From Loktanella sp. (GTDB taxonomy: Bacteria; Pseudomonadota; Alphaproteobacteria; Rhodobacterales; Rhodobacteraceae), in assembly GCA_024686085.1 (NCBI GenBank), contig JAIBDT010000021.1:1-39617 (forward strand): DNA of 39,617 nucleotides, read 5' to 3'. The notes beneath the pieces were generated by a model that did no database searches, was not told the DNA's origin, and saw nothing but the letters and a program-made list of their open reading frames with translations. Positions 9,177 through 18,153 of this stretch are shown one piece after another. Made by a program: the position numbers and the translations under genes. Numbering within the stretch: position 1 is the stretch's first letter; each line of letters opens with the position of its first letter.

Positions 9177-9551
9177 TTAGCTACACGTCAAAACAACGGG
9201 CATGCTGCCACCAAACTTGTTGTATTCGCCCATCGGAATGACGGCATTTCGATTGTTACCCATTGCGTCGTAGGTCGGTTGAACGACTTTCGCATTGCAG
9301 CCAGACGCCTCCGCAGCTGCGGCCTCGACACCTGCAATTGTGGGGGTGCGGGTGGTCGTGCGCACCAGCGCAACCTTGCCGTTGGCTGAAATGGTCAGGT
9401 TATAGTCCCCATTTGCGGACAAGAACGTTTCCTGAACGGGAACATTGCCAAGCGAGCCTGCCGGCGCCAACGTCGTTCTCACTGGACTGGGTCGTTCTTC
9501 GCAAGCGGACAAAAGCAGGACTGCGGCGGGGATCGTGAAATATTTGAACAA
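9177..9551 (-). CDS. Small secreted lipoprotein of unknown function (TTG start)
   Basis: About 124 residues beginning with a short signal peptide, FKYFTIPAAVLLLSAC, where LLSAC is a lipobox (lipidated Cys at about 17), so it is probably an envelope lipoprotein. The mature part contains NGDYNLTISANGKVALVRTT, GVEAAAAEASGCNAKVV and ends GGSMPVVLTCS, with a possible disulfide between the two late cysteines. I recognise no named domain. There is no ATG in a sensible place. The TTG at 9551 directly before the signal peptide is preferred; its ribosome site is weak (AGAAAAGAAG). The frame is open further upstream with other TTG codons up to 9674, but those would put about 40 charged residues before the signal peptide. 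The first gene on its strand after the pseudoprotease, from which it is separated by 163 bases. Confidence 0.7.
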   Translation of the reverse strand: MFKYFTIPAAVLLLSACEERPSPVRTTLAPAGSLGNVPVQETFLSANGDYNLTISANGKVALVRTTTRTPTIAGVEAAAAEASGCNAKVVQPTYDAMGNNRNAVIPMGEYNKFGGSMPVVLTCS

Positions 9552-9714
9552 TGGCTTCTTTTCTCTGAAATTTCCCAAACGGGATATCTTTTCTCTTATT
9601 TTGACGCGTTTTTGAAATGAGATCAATTCTTTTGCCTTAAGGGTTGGTTTGCGGATCCAACGCCATCGTAGCAAAAAACCATTGTTTTGAGTGTAGCCAC
9701 CAAAATACCCAAAC

Positions 9715-11505
9715 CTACCAGCAGCTCACCAACACAGTATTTTCAGCAGCGCGTAACGTCAGGGTCTCTGGCGGCATAAACGCCATTGTGTCTGTGGTCA
9801 GAACGGAAATTCCGGCGGCCTGCAATGATGTCAAAATTTGATCCGCATCCAGCGCAAAGCTAACCTCTGGCGGTAGCACTTGCCCGTTTGTCGATGCGCG
9901 CGGCAACAACATGCCCAGCACAGCACCACCATTGTCAAACACAGGACCACCCGCATCGCCTTCTTGGGCGGTCAGGGACAGGCGCTTGACGTTCTCTTCA
10001 CCGTTCAGCCCGCGCAGATCAGCAAGACGACCAAACGTCAGGGACGGGGTCACCAGAACGCCACCATAAGGATAGCCCGCAACAGCAACTTCGGCCTGCA
10101 AACGTGGCACACCGGTTTGGAACAAGGCTACATTCTGCGGCGCGAGTTTGTCTTGCGGACGCAACACAGCAATCCCCAAAGCCTCGTCTGAATGAACGAT
10201 GCTCATGTCATGTTCACCGTCGATGGTGATGCTCTCACAGGACTGAACTGCCTGCATCGTGGTCAGGACACTGCCCTGATCATCAATATAGAAACCAGAC
10301 CGCGACATTTGCGGTTTGCGCACAGCCAAGCCACCGATCAAATCAATCGCCTGATCTTCACTCGGGGTCGCAAGACTAGGATCAAGGACACCCTCCAGCG
10401 TCACAAAGCTGGCCTTCATCTCGCCCAGAATACGGCGGCGACGCTCGTCATCACCTTCTGGCCAGATCAGGCTAAAGCCTTTGATATTGCCGTCGTCCAG
10501 TTTTGCGTAGGTATAAGAATGGATACCATCACCAATGCCTTCCAACTCAAACGAAGACTTGTCACGGCTGCGCGCGCCCTCAGTGGGGACAATCGCCAAT
10601 GTCTGTAATATCTCATATAAGCCATAGAGGCGGTTCTGATCACCTTCTTGGCTGATCAACAAAACCTTGGCATCAATCTCACCCTTTGCATCAAACCTTA
10701 CAAACGGCGGCTCGTATTCCGAAAAACTCACAACGCCGGTCGGGATCATAATCTCAATGCCCGAGGCATCATAGCGGACAACCTGCAGGTCCATACCTTC
10801 CAGCACAGCATTATAAGCGGTCAACAATGCGGCGCGCTGGCGGGTCGTCAAAATACCTGTCGGCTCGTGATTGTTTGCCTCTTGCCACGCGCGCATCGAC
10901 GCGCGGGTGCCGCGGCCGTAAGCGCCATCAATCGCAGAGGTATAAAAGCCGGCCCACTGCAACGCGACCTGCAAATCCATGCGCTGGGCGCGGTCAAGCA
11001 AGGCTTCGGATGCTTGGGCTTCTTTTGCTGTTTCATCAGGGGCTTGCACGGGATCAACCACAGGGGCCTCGATGATCGGTGGCGCAATCACAGGCGCTTC
11101 GACCTCTGGCGCGGCAACGACCTCGTCGACCAATGGGGCAGAGGCAATCGTCGCAGGCAACGGCTGGGCCGCAGTTTGTGCACCAACGCCAACAGGATAA
11201 AATTGCTGACGGAAACGCGAGCCATCAACAATGTAGCTATCATTTGGGATCTGACCCGAACGGCGCAAAGCGGCGAGCAAGGCCTCTGCATCATTCGGGG
11301 TGTAGGGGCCCAAAACGACGCCATACCAACGGCCACCCAAGAAATAACCGTTCACGTTTTCCAACTGACCTGCATAGACACGTGCACGGGCCTGTGCTGT
11401 CGATAATGTGGGCTGGGCTTCAACTTGGACCCAAACGGTGTTTTGTGCGATGGCCGTCACAGGTGACAGGGCGAGAATAAAAAAGAACGTTAATGCCCGG
11501 ATCAT
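9715..11505 (-). CDS. Secreted SPOR/peptidoglycan-binding protein with inactive trypsin-like domain
   Basis: A 596-residue exported protein. Signal peptide at about 1-20 (ALTFFFILALSPVTAIAQ). A SPOR-like repeat spans about 23-100 (WVQVEAQPTL, then WYGVVLGPYTPNDAEALLAA). An Ala/Pro/Glu-rich linker (about 115-165) precedes a PG_binding_1 domain at about 168-235 (VALQWAGFYTSAIDGAYGRG then TRASMRAWQEANNHEPTGIL). The C-terminal ~200 residues follow a trypsin-like fold, but the active-site positions are changed: TTMQAV (Q418 where TNAHVV has His), LGIAVL (G444 where DLALL has Asp) and EGDAGGPVFD (A518 where GDSGGP has Ser). By these alignments it cannot be a serine protease; a peptidoglycan-associated scaffold or binding role is inferred. 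ATG 11505 gives the signal peptide directly. Confidence 0.85.
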   Translation of the reverse strand: MIRALTFFFILALSPVTAIAQNTVWVQVEAQPTLSTAQARARVYAGQLENVNGYFLGGRWYGVVLGPYTPNDAEALLAALRRSGQIPNDSYIVDGSRFRQQFYPVGVGAQTAAQPLPATIASAPLVDEVVAAPEVEAPVIAPPIIEAPVVDPVQAPDETAKEAQASEALLDRAQRMDLQVALQWAGFYTSAIDGAYGRGTRASMRAWQEANNHEPTGILTTRQRAALLTAYNAVLEGMDLQVVRYDASGIEIMIPTGVVSFSEYEPPFVRFDAKGEIDAKVLLISQEGDQNRLYGLYEILQTLAIVPTEGARSRDKSSFELEGIGDGIHSYTYAKLDDGNIKGFSLIWPEGDDERRRRILGEMKASFVTLEGVLDPSLATPSEDQAIDLIGGLAVRKPQMSRSGFYIDDQGSVLTTMQAVQSCESITIDGEHDMSIVHSDEALGIAVLRPQDKLAPQNVALFQTGVPRLQAEVAVAGYPYGGVLVTPSLTFGRLADLRGLNGEENVKRLSLTAQEGDAGGPVFDNGGAVLGMLLPRASTNGQVLPPEVSFALDADQILTSLQAAGISVLTTDTMAFMPPETLTLRAAENTVLVSCW

Positions 11506-11626
11506 AAGTGCCTCAATTTGGTAAATACACAGAATCTTTACAGAGTTTCGCGGAATTTAACAGACAAGTCAGCCCGTGCAGCATGAATCAACATCATTCG
11601 TTAAGAATTAAGCAGTCGTGGCCTAA

Positions 11627-11655
11627 TTGACCCTTTGCGCGCACCCCCGTAAGAG
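11627..11655 (+). promoter_or_regulatory. Candidate sigma-70-type promoter of the glyQ operon
   Basis: TTGACC at 11627-11632 and TAAGAG at 11650-11655 are separated by 17 bases. The -35 matches five of six consensus bases, the -10 is weak. Transcription would begin around 11661, giving a leader of about 20 bases before glyQ. The same TTGACC-N17-TAA pattern appears before carA. Confidence 0.35.
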
Positions 11656-11681
11656 GTGTGCAACAAGTTGAAGAGGCTCAG

Positions 11682-12602
11682 ATGACCGACAAACCACGTA
11701 GTTTTCAGGAAATCATCCTGCGGCTCCAGAATTACTGGGCCGCAAAGGGCTGCGCTATTTTGCAGCCATACGATATGGAAGTGGGCGCGGGGACATTCCA
11801 CCCGGCCACAACCCTGCGGTCGTTGGGCAATAAACCTTGGGCAGCAGCTTACGTTCAGCCGTCGCGCAGGCCAACTGACGGGCGCTACGGCGAAAACCCG
11901 AACCGGTTGCAGCATTATTACCAATTCCAAGTCATCATCAAGCCCAGCCCGCCCGACCTGCAAGACCTCTATCTCGGGTCACTCAAAGCCATCGGCGTCG
12001 ACGCCTCCGTGCACGATATCCGGTTTGTCGAAGACGACTGGGAAAGCCCGACTTTGGGCGCTTGGGGCTTAGGCTGGGAGGTCTGGTGCGACGGCATGGA
12101 GGTTTCGCAATTCACTTATTTCCAACAAGTGGGCGGGCACGATTGTAAACCAGTGTCGGGCGAATTGACCTACGGGTTGGAACGGCTGGCGATGTATGTG
12201 CTTGAATGCGATCATGTTATGGATATGCCATTCAACGACCCGGACTCAATTATCCCATTGAAGTACGGAGATATTTTTCTTCAGACCGAACAGGAATACG
12301 CACGCTGGAACTTTGACGTGGCGGACACCGATGTGCTGTTGCAGCACTTCCTCGACGCCGAGGCAGAATGCCAGCGCATTCTGGACATGCCTGCGGACGA
12401 TCCGAAAACCGGCAAGCGCATCATCATGGCGCATCCGGCCTATGATCAGTGCATCAAGGCCAGCCACGTGTTTAACCTGCTTGACGCGCGCGGGGTGATC
12501 TCGGTCACCGAACGGCAAGCCTACATCGGGCGGGTGCGGGCTTTGGCAAAGGCCTGCGCAGACGCGTTCGTGCAGACACCGGCGGGCGGTGTGGCGGCAT
12601 GA
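11682..12602 (+). CDS. glyQ: Glycine--tRNA ligase alpha subunit
   Basis: Catalytic class II subunit of the bacterial alpha2-beta2 glycyl-tRNA synthetase, 306 residues, normal length. Hallmarks are [20 protein letters not shown] near the start, [38 protein letters not shown], the block [20 protein letters not shown] and [14 protein letters not shown] 11682 has AAGAGG five bases upstream; a GTG at 11658 in frame is upstream of that ribosome site and was not used. The stop overlaps the next ATG (ATGA at 12599-12602), and glyS follows after one small gene, so the three genes are translated together. Confidence 0.97.
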   Translation: MTDKPRSFQEIILRLQNYWAAKGCAILQPYDMEVGAGTFHPATTLRSLGNKPWAAAYVQPSRRPTDGRYGENPNRLQHYYQFQVIIKPSPPDLQDLYLGSLKAIGVDASVHDIRFVEDDWESPTLGAWGLGWEVWCDGMEVSQFTYFQQVGGHDCKPVSGELTYGLERLAMYVLECDHVMDMPFNDPDSIIPLKYGDIFLQTEQEYARWNFDVADTDVLLQHFLDAEAECQRILDMPADDPKTGKRIIMAHPAYDQCIKASHVFNLLDARGVISVTERQAYIGRVRALAKACADAFVQTPAGGVAA

Positions 12603-13126
12603 TAGCACGCATTATTATATTGGGGATGGTTGTGATTGCATTGATAGCTGGCGCGGCGATGTACTACCTGCAAGTTTACGCATATTATGACGATGTTTCA
12701 GAACAGGTTGAAAATGTGCAACTCACATCGGTGGTCACCGGCGAAGCTGAAGGCATATTGTTCGAAAACATCAAGGCAATTGATAGCTCGTCTAGCCCGT
12801 TGCGCTACCGTTCATGTTTTGACACGGGGCTTTCTTTGGCATTGCTGACCGAAACCTTTGAGATTTACGACGAAGCTGAACCACGCGTCGCACCTGCTTG
12901 GTTTGATTGCTTTGACGCCGTAAGAATTGGCGCTGATCTGGAAGCGGGGACCGCCGTTGCGTTCCTTGGCAACAGAGACATCCAATACGGCATCGACCGC
13001 GTGATCGCCGTCTACCCTGACGGGCGCGCCTATGCGTGGCACCAGATCAACTTCTGCGGCGACGTTGTCTTTGACGGCAACCCGACACCCCCTGAATGCC
13101 CACCAGCACCCGAAGGCCTGAACTAA
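12599..13126 (+). CDS. Single-pass membrane protein between glyQ and glyS (DUF6446-like)
   Basis: 175 residues. One N-terminal membrane segment (about 4-27, [20 protein letters not shown]) is followed by a periplasmic-type domain with four cysteines ([32 protein letters not shown]) that could form two disulfides. The C-terminal part, [20 protein letters not shown], looks globular. It matches what I remember as DUF6446, a Rhodobacterales family kept between glyQ and glyS; that name is from memory. It overlaps glyQ by ATGA and glyS by TAATG, so it is tightly coupled to both, yet nothing in it suggests a role in aminoacylation. Function unknown. Confidence 0.8.
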   Translation: MIARIIILGMVVIALIAGAAMYYLQVYAYYDDVSEQVENVQLTSVVTGEAEGILFENIKAIDSSSSPLRYRSCFDTGLSLALLTETFEIYDEAEPRVAPAWFDCFDAVRIGADLEAGTAVAFLGNRDIQYGIDRVIAVYPDGRAYAWHQINFCGDVVFDGNPTPPECPPAPEGLN

Positions 13127-15423
13127 TGTCTGATCTCCTGATTGAACTCTTTTCCGAGGAAATTCCGGCACGCATGCAGGGCAAAGCGGCTGCTGACCTG
13201 CAAAAACTGGTGACTGACGGGCTGGTCGAGGCAGGGCTGACCTACAAATCCGCCGCCAGCTTCTCGACACCGCGCCGCTTGGCCTTGCAGGTCGAGGATC
13301 TGCTGACCGAAAGCAAACCCGTGCGTGAAGAACGCAAAGGCCCTAAAGTTGGCGCGCCAGAACAGGCGATCAACGGATTCTTGCGCGGCGCTGGCCTGAC
13401 CATGGACGACCTCGAAATCCGTGACGACAAAAAGGGCCAAACCTACTTTGCGATCATTGAAAAGCCTGGTCGCAAAGCCGCCGAAATCATCGCCGAAGTC
13501 CTAGAATCTGCGATCCGCAATTTCCCGTGGCCCAAATCCATGCGCTGGGGCACAGGCACGCTGAAATGGGTCCGTCCGCTGCATTCCATCATCTGTATCT
13601 TGACCGATGAAGCAGGCGCCGAAATCGTGCCGCTCGACATCGATGGGATCACATCCGGTCAGCAAACACGCGGCCACCGTTTCCTTAGCCCAGAGCCATT
13701 TAACGTAACGTCCTTCGAGGATTACGAGGTAAAGCTAAAGCGCGCAAACGTCATGCTGCGCGCCGACGAACGTGCCGAGATGATCTGGCACGACGCCACC
13801 AACCAAGCCTTCGCGCTCGGTCTCGAAGTCGTCGAAGATAAAGGTCTGCTGACTGAGGTTGCAGGCCTCGTTGAATGGCCTGTTGTGCTGATCGGCCAGA
13901 TCGATCCGACCTTCTACGCACTGCCCGCCGAGGTCCTGAAAACCTCGATGAAAGAGCACCAGAAATTCTTCTCCGTGCGCAACCCGAAATCAGACCAGAT
14001 CGAACGCTTCGTAACTGTGGCTAACACCGTGACCGCCGACCACGGCGCGACAATTCTCAAGGGCAACCAAAAGGTGCTTTTTGCACGTTTGTCCGACGCC
14101 AAATTCTTCTGGGAAAACGACCTGCGCGTGGCCAAAGCAGGCATGCAGCCATGGCTCGACAGCCTGTCCAACGTGACCTTTCACAACAAACTTGGCAGCC
14201 AGAAAGAACGCATCGACCGCATCATCGCACTCGCCCGTGAAATCGCACCCATCGTAGGCGCAGACGCGGATGAAGCAGCCGAGGCCGCCCGCGTCGCCAA
14301 AGCCGACCTATCTAGTGAAATGGTCTACGAATTCCCAGACCTGCAAGGGCTGATGGGCCGCTACTATGCAAAAGAGGCAGGGCTCTCCGACGCCATCGCC
14401 GCCGCCGCCCAAGACCACTACTCCCCCCTCGGCCCCTCCGACGACGTGCCAACCGCACCCGTCTCCGTGGCCGTGGCCTTGGCCGACAAAATCGACACCC
14501 TCACAGGCTTCTGGGCCATCGACGAAAAACCCACAGGCTCCAAAGACCCCTTCGCCCTACGCCGCGCCGCATTGGGCGTAATCCGATTGGTGTTAGAGAA
14601 TGATGTATCTTCAAGTAAGTTACTAAGCCGTGACGCGTTAAAGATATGCGCATTAAAATGCTTGGGGCAGCAGGAGTTAATTGACCGCATCAGTGTTTTA
14701 AAAAATGACATTTCAGACCAAGAAAAAATGGTTGAGCAAGATAAGCGTGATGTCGAAGCTTTGACTGAAGGAGCTGTAAGAGATTCCATGCAAAGTCGTG
14801 CCGATGACTCAGACGGTGATTTGGAATACCTTAAGGAACAAATTTCAATTGAAGAGAACAAGTTAGCTCAAATTGAAACACAAGTTTCGAGCGTTGGTAA
14901 CGACCTCCTGTCCTTCTTCCACGACCGCCTGAAAACCTACCTTAAAGACCAAGGCATCCGCCACGACATCATCGACGCCTGCATCGCGATGGAGGGCAAC
15001 GACGACCTAACCCTTCTGGTCAAGCGGGCAAAAGCCCTGTCCGAGACGCTTTCCACCGACGACGGCGTGAACCTGATCCAAGGCTTCAAACGGGCCAACA
15101 ACATCCTGACCCAAGCCGAAGAAAAAGACGGCGTCGAATACTCCTACGGGGCCGACATCAAACACGCCGAGGCGGGCGCGGAAACTGACCTTTTCAACGC
15201 GCTCGATGCAGCCGAAGCCAAAATCACCCCCGCCATGAAAGCGGAAGATTTCAGCACGGCCATGACCGCCATGGCATCCCTGCGCGGACCGATTGATGCG
15301 TTCTTCACCGACGTGCAGGTGAACGCCGAGCAACAGGTGGTGCGCCGCAACAGGCTTAACCTGTTGTCGCGCATTCGGAAAATCTGCCTTTCCGTGGCCG
15401 ATTTGACGCGGGTAGAGGGCTAG
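13126..15423 (+). CDS. glyS: Glycine--tRNA ligase beta subunit with a central insertion
   Basis: tRNA-binding subunit of glycyl-tRNA synthetase, 765 residues. It begins [18 protein letters not shown], the canonical start, and contains FPWPKSMRWGTGTLKWVRPLHSI as two adjoining conserved blocks, the HD-like MKEHQKFFSVRNP, KLGSQKERIDRI and GLMGRYYAKEAGLSDAI. The C-terminal end is the anticodon-binding helical domain (GFKRANNILTQAEEKDGVEY). ATG 13126 overlaps the stop of the preceding gene by one base. Odd feature: between GVIRLVLEND (about 485-494) and DLLSFFHDR (about 595) there are about 100 residues rich in Lys, Glu, Asp and Gln, apparently coiled-coil, where I recall a much shorter link in relatives. 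The DNA there is markedly AT-rich compared with both flanks. The frame stays open through it, so the protein is probably functional. Confidence 0.95.
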   Translation: MSDLLIELFSEEIPARMQGKAAADLQKLVTDGLVEAGLTYKSAASFSTPRRLALQVEDLLTESKPVREERKGPKVGAPEQAINGFLRGAGLTMDDLEIRDDKKGQTYFAIIEKPGRKAAEIIAEVLESAIRNFPWPKSMRWGTGTLKWVRPLHSIICILTDEAGAEIVPLDIDGITSGQQTRGHRFLSPEPFNVTSFEDYEVKLKRANVMLRADERAEMIWHDATNQAFALGLEVVEDKGLLTEVAGLVEWPVVLIGQIDPTFYALPAEVLKTSMKEHQKFFSVRNPKSDQIERFVTVANTVTADHGATILKGNQKVLFARLSDAKFFWENDLRVAKAGMQPWLDSLSNVTFHNKLGSQKERIDRIIALAREIAPIVGADADEAAEAARVAKADLSSEMVYEFPDLQGLMGRYYAKEAGLSDAIAAAAQDHYSPLGPSDDVPTAPVSVAVALADKIDTLTGFWAIDEKPTGSKDPFALRRAALGVIRLVLENDVSSSKLLSRDALKICALKCLGQQELIDRISVLKNDISDQEKMVEQDKRDVEALTEGAVRDSMQSRADDSDGDLEYLKEQISIEENKLAQIETQVSSVGNDLLSFFHDRLKTYLKDQGIRHDIIDACIAMEGNDDLTLLVKRAKALSETLSTDDGVNLIQGFKRANNILTQAEEKDGVEYSYGADIKHAEAGAETDLFNALDAAEAKITPAMKAEDFSTAMTAMASLRGPIDAFFTDVQVNAEQQVVRRNRLNLLSRIRKICLSVADLTRVEG
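14587..14904 (+). other. Low-GC in-frame insertion within glyS
   Basis: Hand count of 14641-14880 gives 94 G/C in 240 bases (39%), against 45/60 at 14401-14460, 38/60 at 14521-14580 and 35/60 at 14941-15000. Codons here use A- and T-ending forms that are rare in the flanks (TTA, AAA, GAA, GTT). The encoded stretch carries heptad-like charged helices (ISVLKNDISDQEKMVEQDKR, ISIEENKLAQIETQVSS). The edges are approximate. Confidence 0.7.
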
Positions 15424-15487
15424 TCTGTCCTTTACCTGAACGGCATTCACACCCTATGCTGCACTCACAAATGAAAGTGGTGCTGCA

Positions 15488-18043
15488 GTGCAGAATGTAT
15501 TTAAGTGTGAACCCGTAACGCTCATTACCCCAACGGCGCTGATGTCGCCCGTTGTGCATGGGGGGCGGGCCAAGTGTCTGCAACGGCTGGTGCGGCTCGA
15601 TATGCCTGTGCCAACAACCATTGCGCTGTCATTCGACGCCGTTCACGAAATCGCCATCGGCAATATGCCTGACATGGATGCGATTCTTGCGCCCTTTGGC
15701 GAAAACCCGTTGTTATCAGTGCGTCCGAGTAGCCAAGACCCCGATTGGGGCGGGCCGAGCGCAATCTTGAACATAGGCATGAACGATGTTCGCTATGCCG
15801 AGATGGGCAAAGTCATTGGCAAATCTGCCGCCACCGCTCTTTACCTCAAATTCGTGCGGGCCTTCGCGGTGCATGTCTCGCGGCTTGACCCTGACGCCTT
15901 TGATATTCCTAAGGATGCCGATGAGAAAACGCTCGCGCGGATGCTAGAGGCCTACGAATTTGAGACCGACGAGGTCTTCCCGCAAACTGTAGATGTGCAA
16001 CTGGGCGAAGTTCTGCGCTCTATGGCACGCGCATGGGACGGCACAACAGCGCGACTTTTGCGCCAAGCCAAAGGTGCGCCCGCCGACGCAGGTCTCGGGC
16101 TGGTCGTGCAAGCCATGGCGCTTGGGGTTGGCGAGTTGATCAGCGGGTCGGGCGTCATCCAATACGTCGACAGTGCCACGGGTCTGTCCCAAGTCACGGG
16201 CCGCTACTTGGGGCAAAGCCAAGGGCGCGACGCCTTGGGCGACGTGAAAGGGGCGATCTATCTGACCAAAGACGACCGCGGTCCGTCGCTAGAAGACCGC
16301 AGTCCGACCATCTTTGCCGAATTGATTGCCTACGGCAAAACTTGCCGCGAAAAGTTGCGCGAAGAAATGCAGGTCGAATTCACGATCGAGAACAACCAGC
16401 TGTTCATCCTCGACGCCGTGCGGGTGCAGCGCGCGTCGCAAGCCTCGGTGCGGATCGCCGTGGCCTTGGCCGAAGACGGGATCATTCCGCGCCAAGAGGC
16501 CGTGATGCGGGTCGAACCCACAGCGCTGTCTGAACTGTTGCACCGCCAAGTAGACCCATCCGCAGAGCGCGACAAAATCGTAGCAGGCATCGCCGCCAGT
16601 CCGGGGGCGGCGTCTGGCCGGATCGTGCTGACAGCCTCTGAGGCGCAGGCAAGTGCGGCGCGAGGCGAAGCTTGCATTCTGGTGCGGCGTGAAACCACAC
16701 CCGAAGATATCCGCGGCATGCACGCCGCCGTCGCCGTCCTGACGATGCGGGGCGGTGTGACCAGCCACGCCGCTGTAATTGGGCGCGGTTTGGGCGTGCC
16801 TTGTGTCGTGGGCGCATCTGATCTTGTGATCGACCGCAAAGGGCAGGCGGTCATCGCGCCCGACGGGCGTCACTTTCAGGCAGGCGATATGATTACCGTG
16901 GATGGCACCACAGGCGAGGTGCTTGCAGGCGAGCCCGCAATGGTCGAGGCAACGCTCGATCAGACCTTCCGAACATTGCTGGCATGGGCCGACGATTCGC
17001 GCGATATTGGCATCCGTGCCAACGCCGACACCCCCGCTGATGCGCAAACTGCGCGGAATTTCGCCGCTGAAGGCATCGGACTGTGCCGTACAGAGCACAT
17101 GTTCTTCGAGGGCGACCGTTTGGGCGTGATGCGCGAGATGATTTTTGCAGGGGGCAGCGACGACAGGCGGGCTGTACTCGACCGATTGCTCCCCATGCAA
17201 CGCAATGATTTCGCAGAACTTTTCAGAATCATGAAAGGTCTGCCCGTCTGCATCCGGCTTTTCGATCCGCCACTGCACGAATTTTTGCCGTCCGGCAAAG
17301 CAGGCTTGCGCGACCTCGCAGAACAGTTGGCATTGTCGGTGAACGTGGTGACCGACCGCGTTGCGGCTTTGTCTGAATATAACCCGATGCTGGGGATGCG
17401 CGGCGTGCGTTTGGGCATTGCTGTGCCCGAAATCTACGAGATGCAAGTGCGCGCGATTTTCGAGGCGACAACCGAAATTGCGGCCAGCGGCGGGACCGTT
17501 GTGCCTGAAATTATGATCCCTCTGGTCAGTGCAATGCGCGAAGTTGAACTGGTCAAAGCACAGATCGACGCGGTGGCCGCATCCGTGCGGGCCGAGAAAA
17601 ACGTGCCGTTCACCTACCGGCTTGGGGTGATGGTTGAAACGCCTCGCGCGGCACTGCGCGCCGAAGATATCGCACGGAACGCCGACTTTTTGTCTTTTGG
17701 AACAAATGACTTAACACAGATGACTTACGGGTTGTCGCGCGATGACGCGGGGCGGTTCATGTCTGCCTACGTGCAACAAGGGGTCTACGCCGAAGACCCG
17801 TTCCACACCCTTGACGTCGAAGGGGTGGGCGAGTTGTTGTCCATCGGGGCAGAACGCGGGCGCAAAGGGCGACCCGATGTGGTGCTGTCGATCTGTGGCG
17901 AACACGGGGGCAGTCGGACCGCGATTGATTTCTGTCGGGCGCAAGGGTTCGACTATGTATCATGTTCGCCATTCCGTGTGCCCGTGGCACGGCTCCATGC
18001 CGCACAGTTGGCCATCGGGGACAAATTGGCAGCCAAGGCATAA
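15488..18043 (+). CDS. PEP-utilising enzyme related to pyruvate, phosphate dikinase
   Basis: 851 residues with the PPDK domain order. An N-terminal ATP-grasp-like region (about 20-330; GGRAKCLQRLVRLDMPVPTT, LLSVRPSSQ) is followed by a swivelling phosphohistidine domain with the phospho-acceptor histidine H427 in RGGVTSHAAVIGRGLGVPC, and a C-terminal PEP/pyruvate TIM barrel from about 490 (GIGLCRTEHMFFE, MIPLVSAMREVE, FLSFGTNDLTQMTYGLSRDD, catalytic cysteine C803 in SICGEHGG). The C-terminal half looks fully active. The ATP-grasp half is divergent: where PPDK has a VRSGA...PGMMDT block this protein reads VRPSSQDPDWGGPSAILNIG. It may be a true PPDK variant or a PEP synthase-like enzyme with another phosphoryl partner. 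Start is GTG 15488 with GAAAGTGG upstream; ATG 15542 is an alternative. It follows glyS by 64 bases. Confidence 0.8.
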   Translation: MQNVFKCEPVTLITPTALMSPVVHGGRAKCLQRLVRLDMPVPTTIALSFDAVHEIAIGNMPDMDAILAPFGENPLLSVRPSSQDPDWGGPSAILNIGMNDVRYAEMGKVIGKSAATALYLKFVRAFAVHVSRLDPDAFDIPKDADEKTLARMLEAYEFETDEVFPQTVDVQLGEVLRSMARAWDGTTARLLRQAKGAPADAGLGLVVQAMALGVGELISGSGVIQYVDSATGLSQVTGRYLGQSQGRDALGDVKGAIYLTKDDRGPSLEDRSPTIFAELIAYGKTCREKLREEMQVEFTIENNQLFILDAVRVQRASQASVRIAVALAEDGIIPRQEAVMRVEPTALSELLHRQVDPSAERDKIVAGIAASPGAASGRIVLTASEAQASAARGEACILVRRETTPEDIRGMHAAVAVLTMRGGVTSHAAVIGRGLGVPCVVGASDLVIDRKGQAVIAPDGRHFQAGDMITVDGTTGEVLAGEPAMVEATLDQTFRTLLAWADDSRDIGIRANADTPADAQTARNFAAEGIGLCRTEHMFFEGDRLGVMREMIFAGGSDDRRAVLDRLLPMQRNDFAELFRIMKGLPVCIRLFDPPLHEFLPSGKAGLRDLAEQLALSVNVVTDRVAALSEYNPMLGMRGVRLGIAVPEIYEMQVRAIFEATTEIAASGGTVVPEIMIPLVSAMREVELVKAQIDAVAASVRAEKNVPFTYRLGVMVETPRAALRAEDIARNADFLSFGTNDLTQMTYGLSRDDAGRFMSAYVQQGVYAEDPFHTLDVEGVGELLSIGAERGRKGRPDVVLSICGEHGGSRTAIDFCRAQGFDYVSCSPFRVPVARLHAAQLAIGDKLAAKA

Positions 18044-18153
18044 ATCGACCCTAAATGCTGCGCTGCAGCACAGGGGGTAGACGGATCAAATTCAATGTCT
18101 TAGTAAACCCACGCCAGCGTGGGGCATACCACGTGACGCTATGGATGCGCGAA

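Noticed and set aside
16289-17446. A 385-codon minus-strand frame opposite the PPDK-like gene
   Set aside because: The plus strand encodes a clearly conserved enzyme with catalytic motifs; the opposite frame is His/Cys-rich low-complexity sequence typical of antisense shadows.
18107-18123. Hairpin CCCACG-loop-CGTGGG before the SleB-type gene
   Set aside because: Short stem without T tract, and too close to the next gene start to be a clear terminator.
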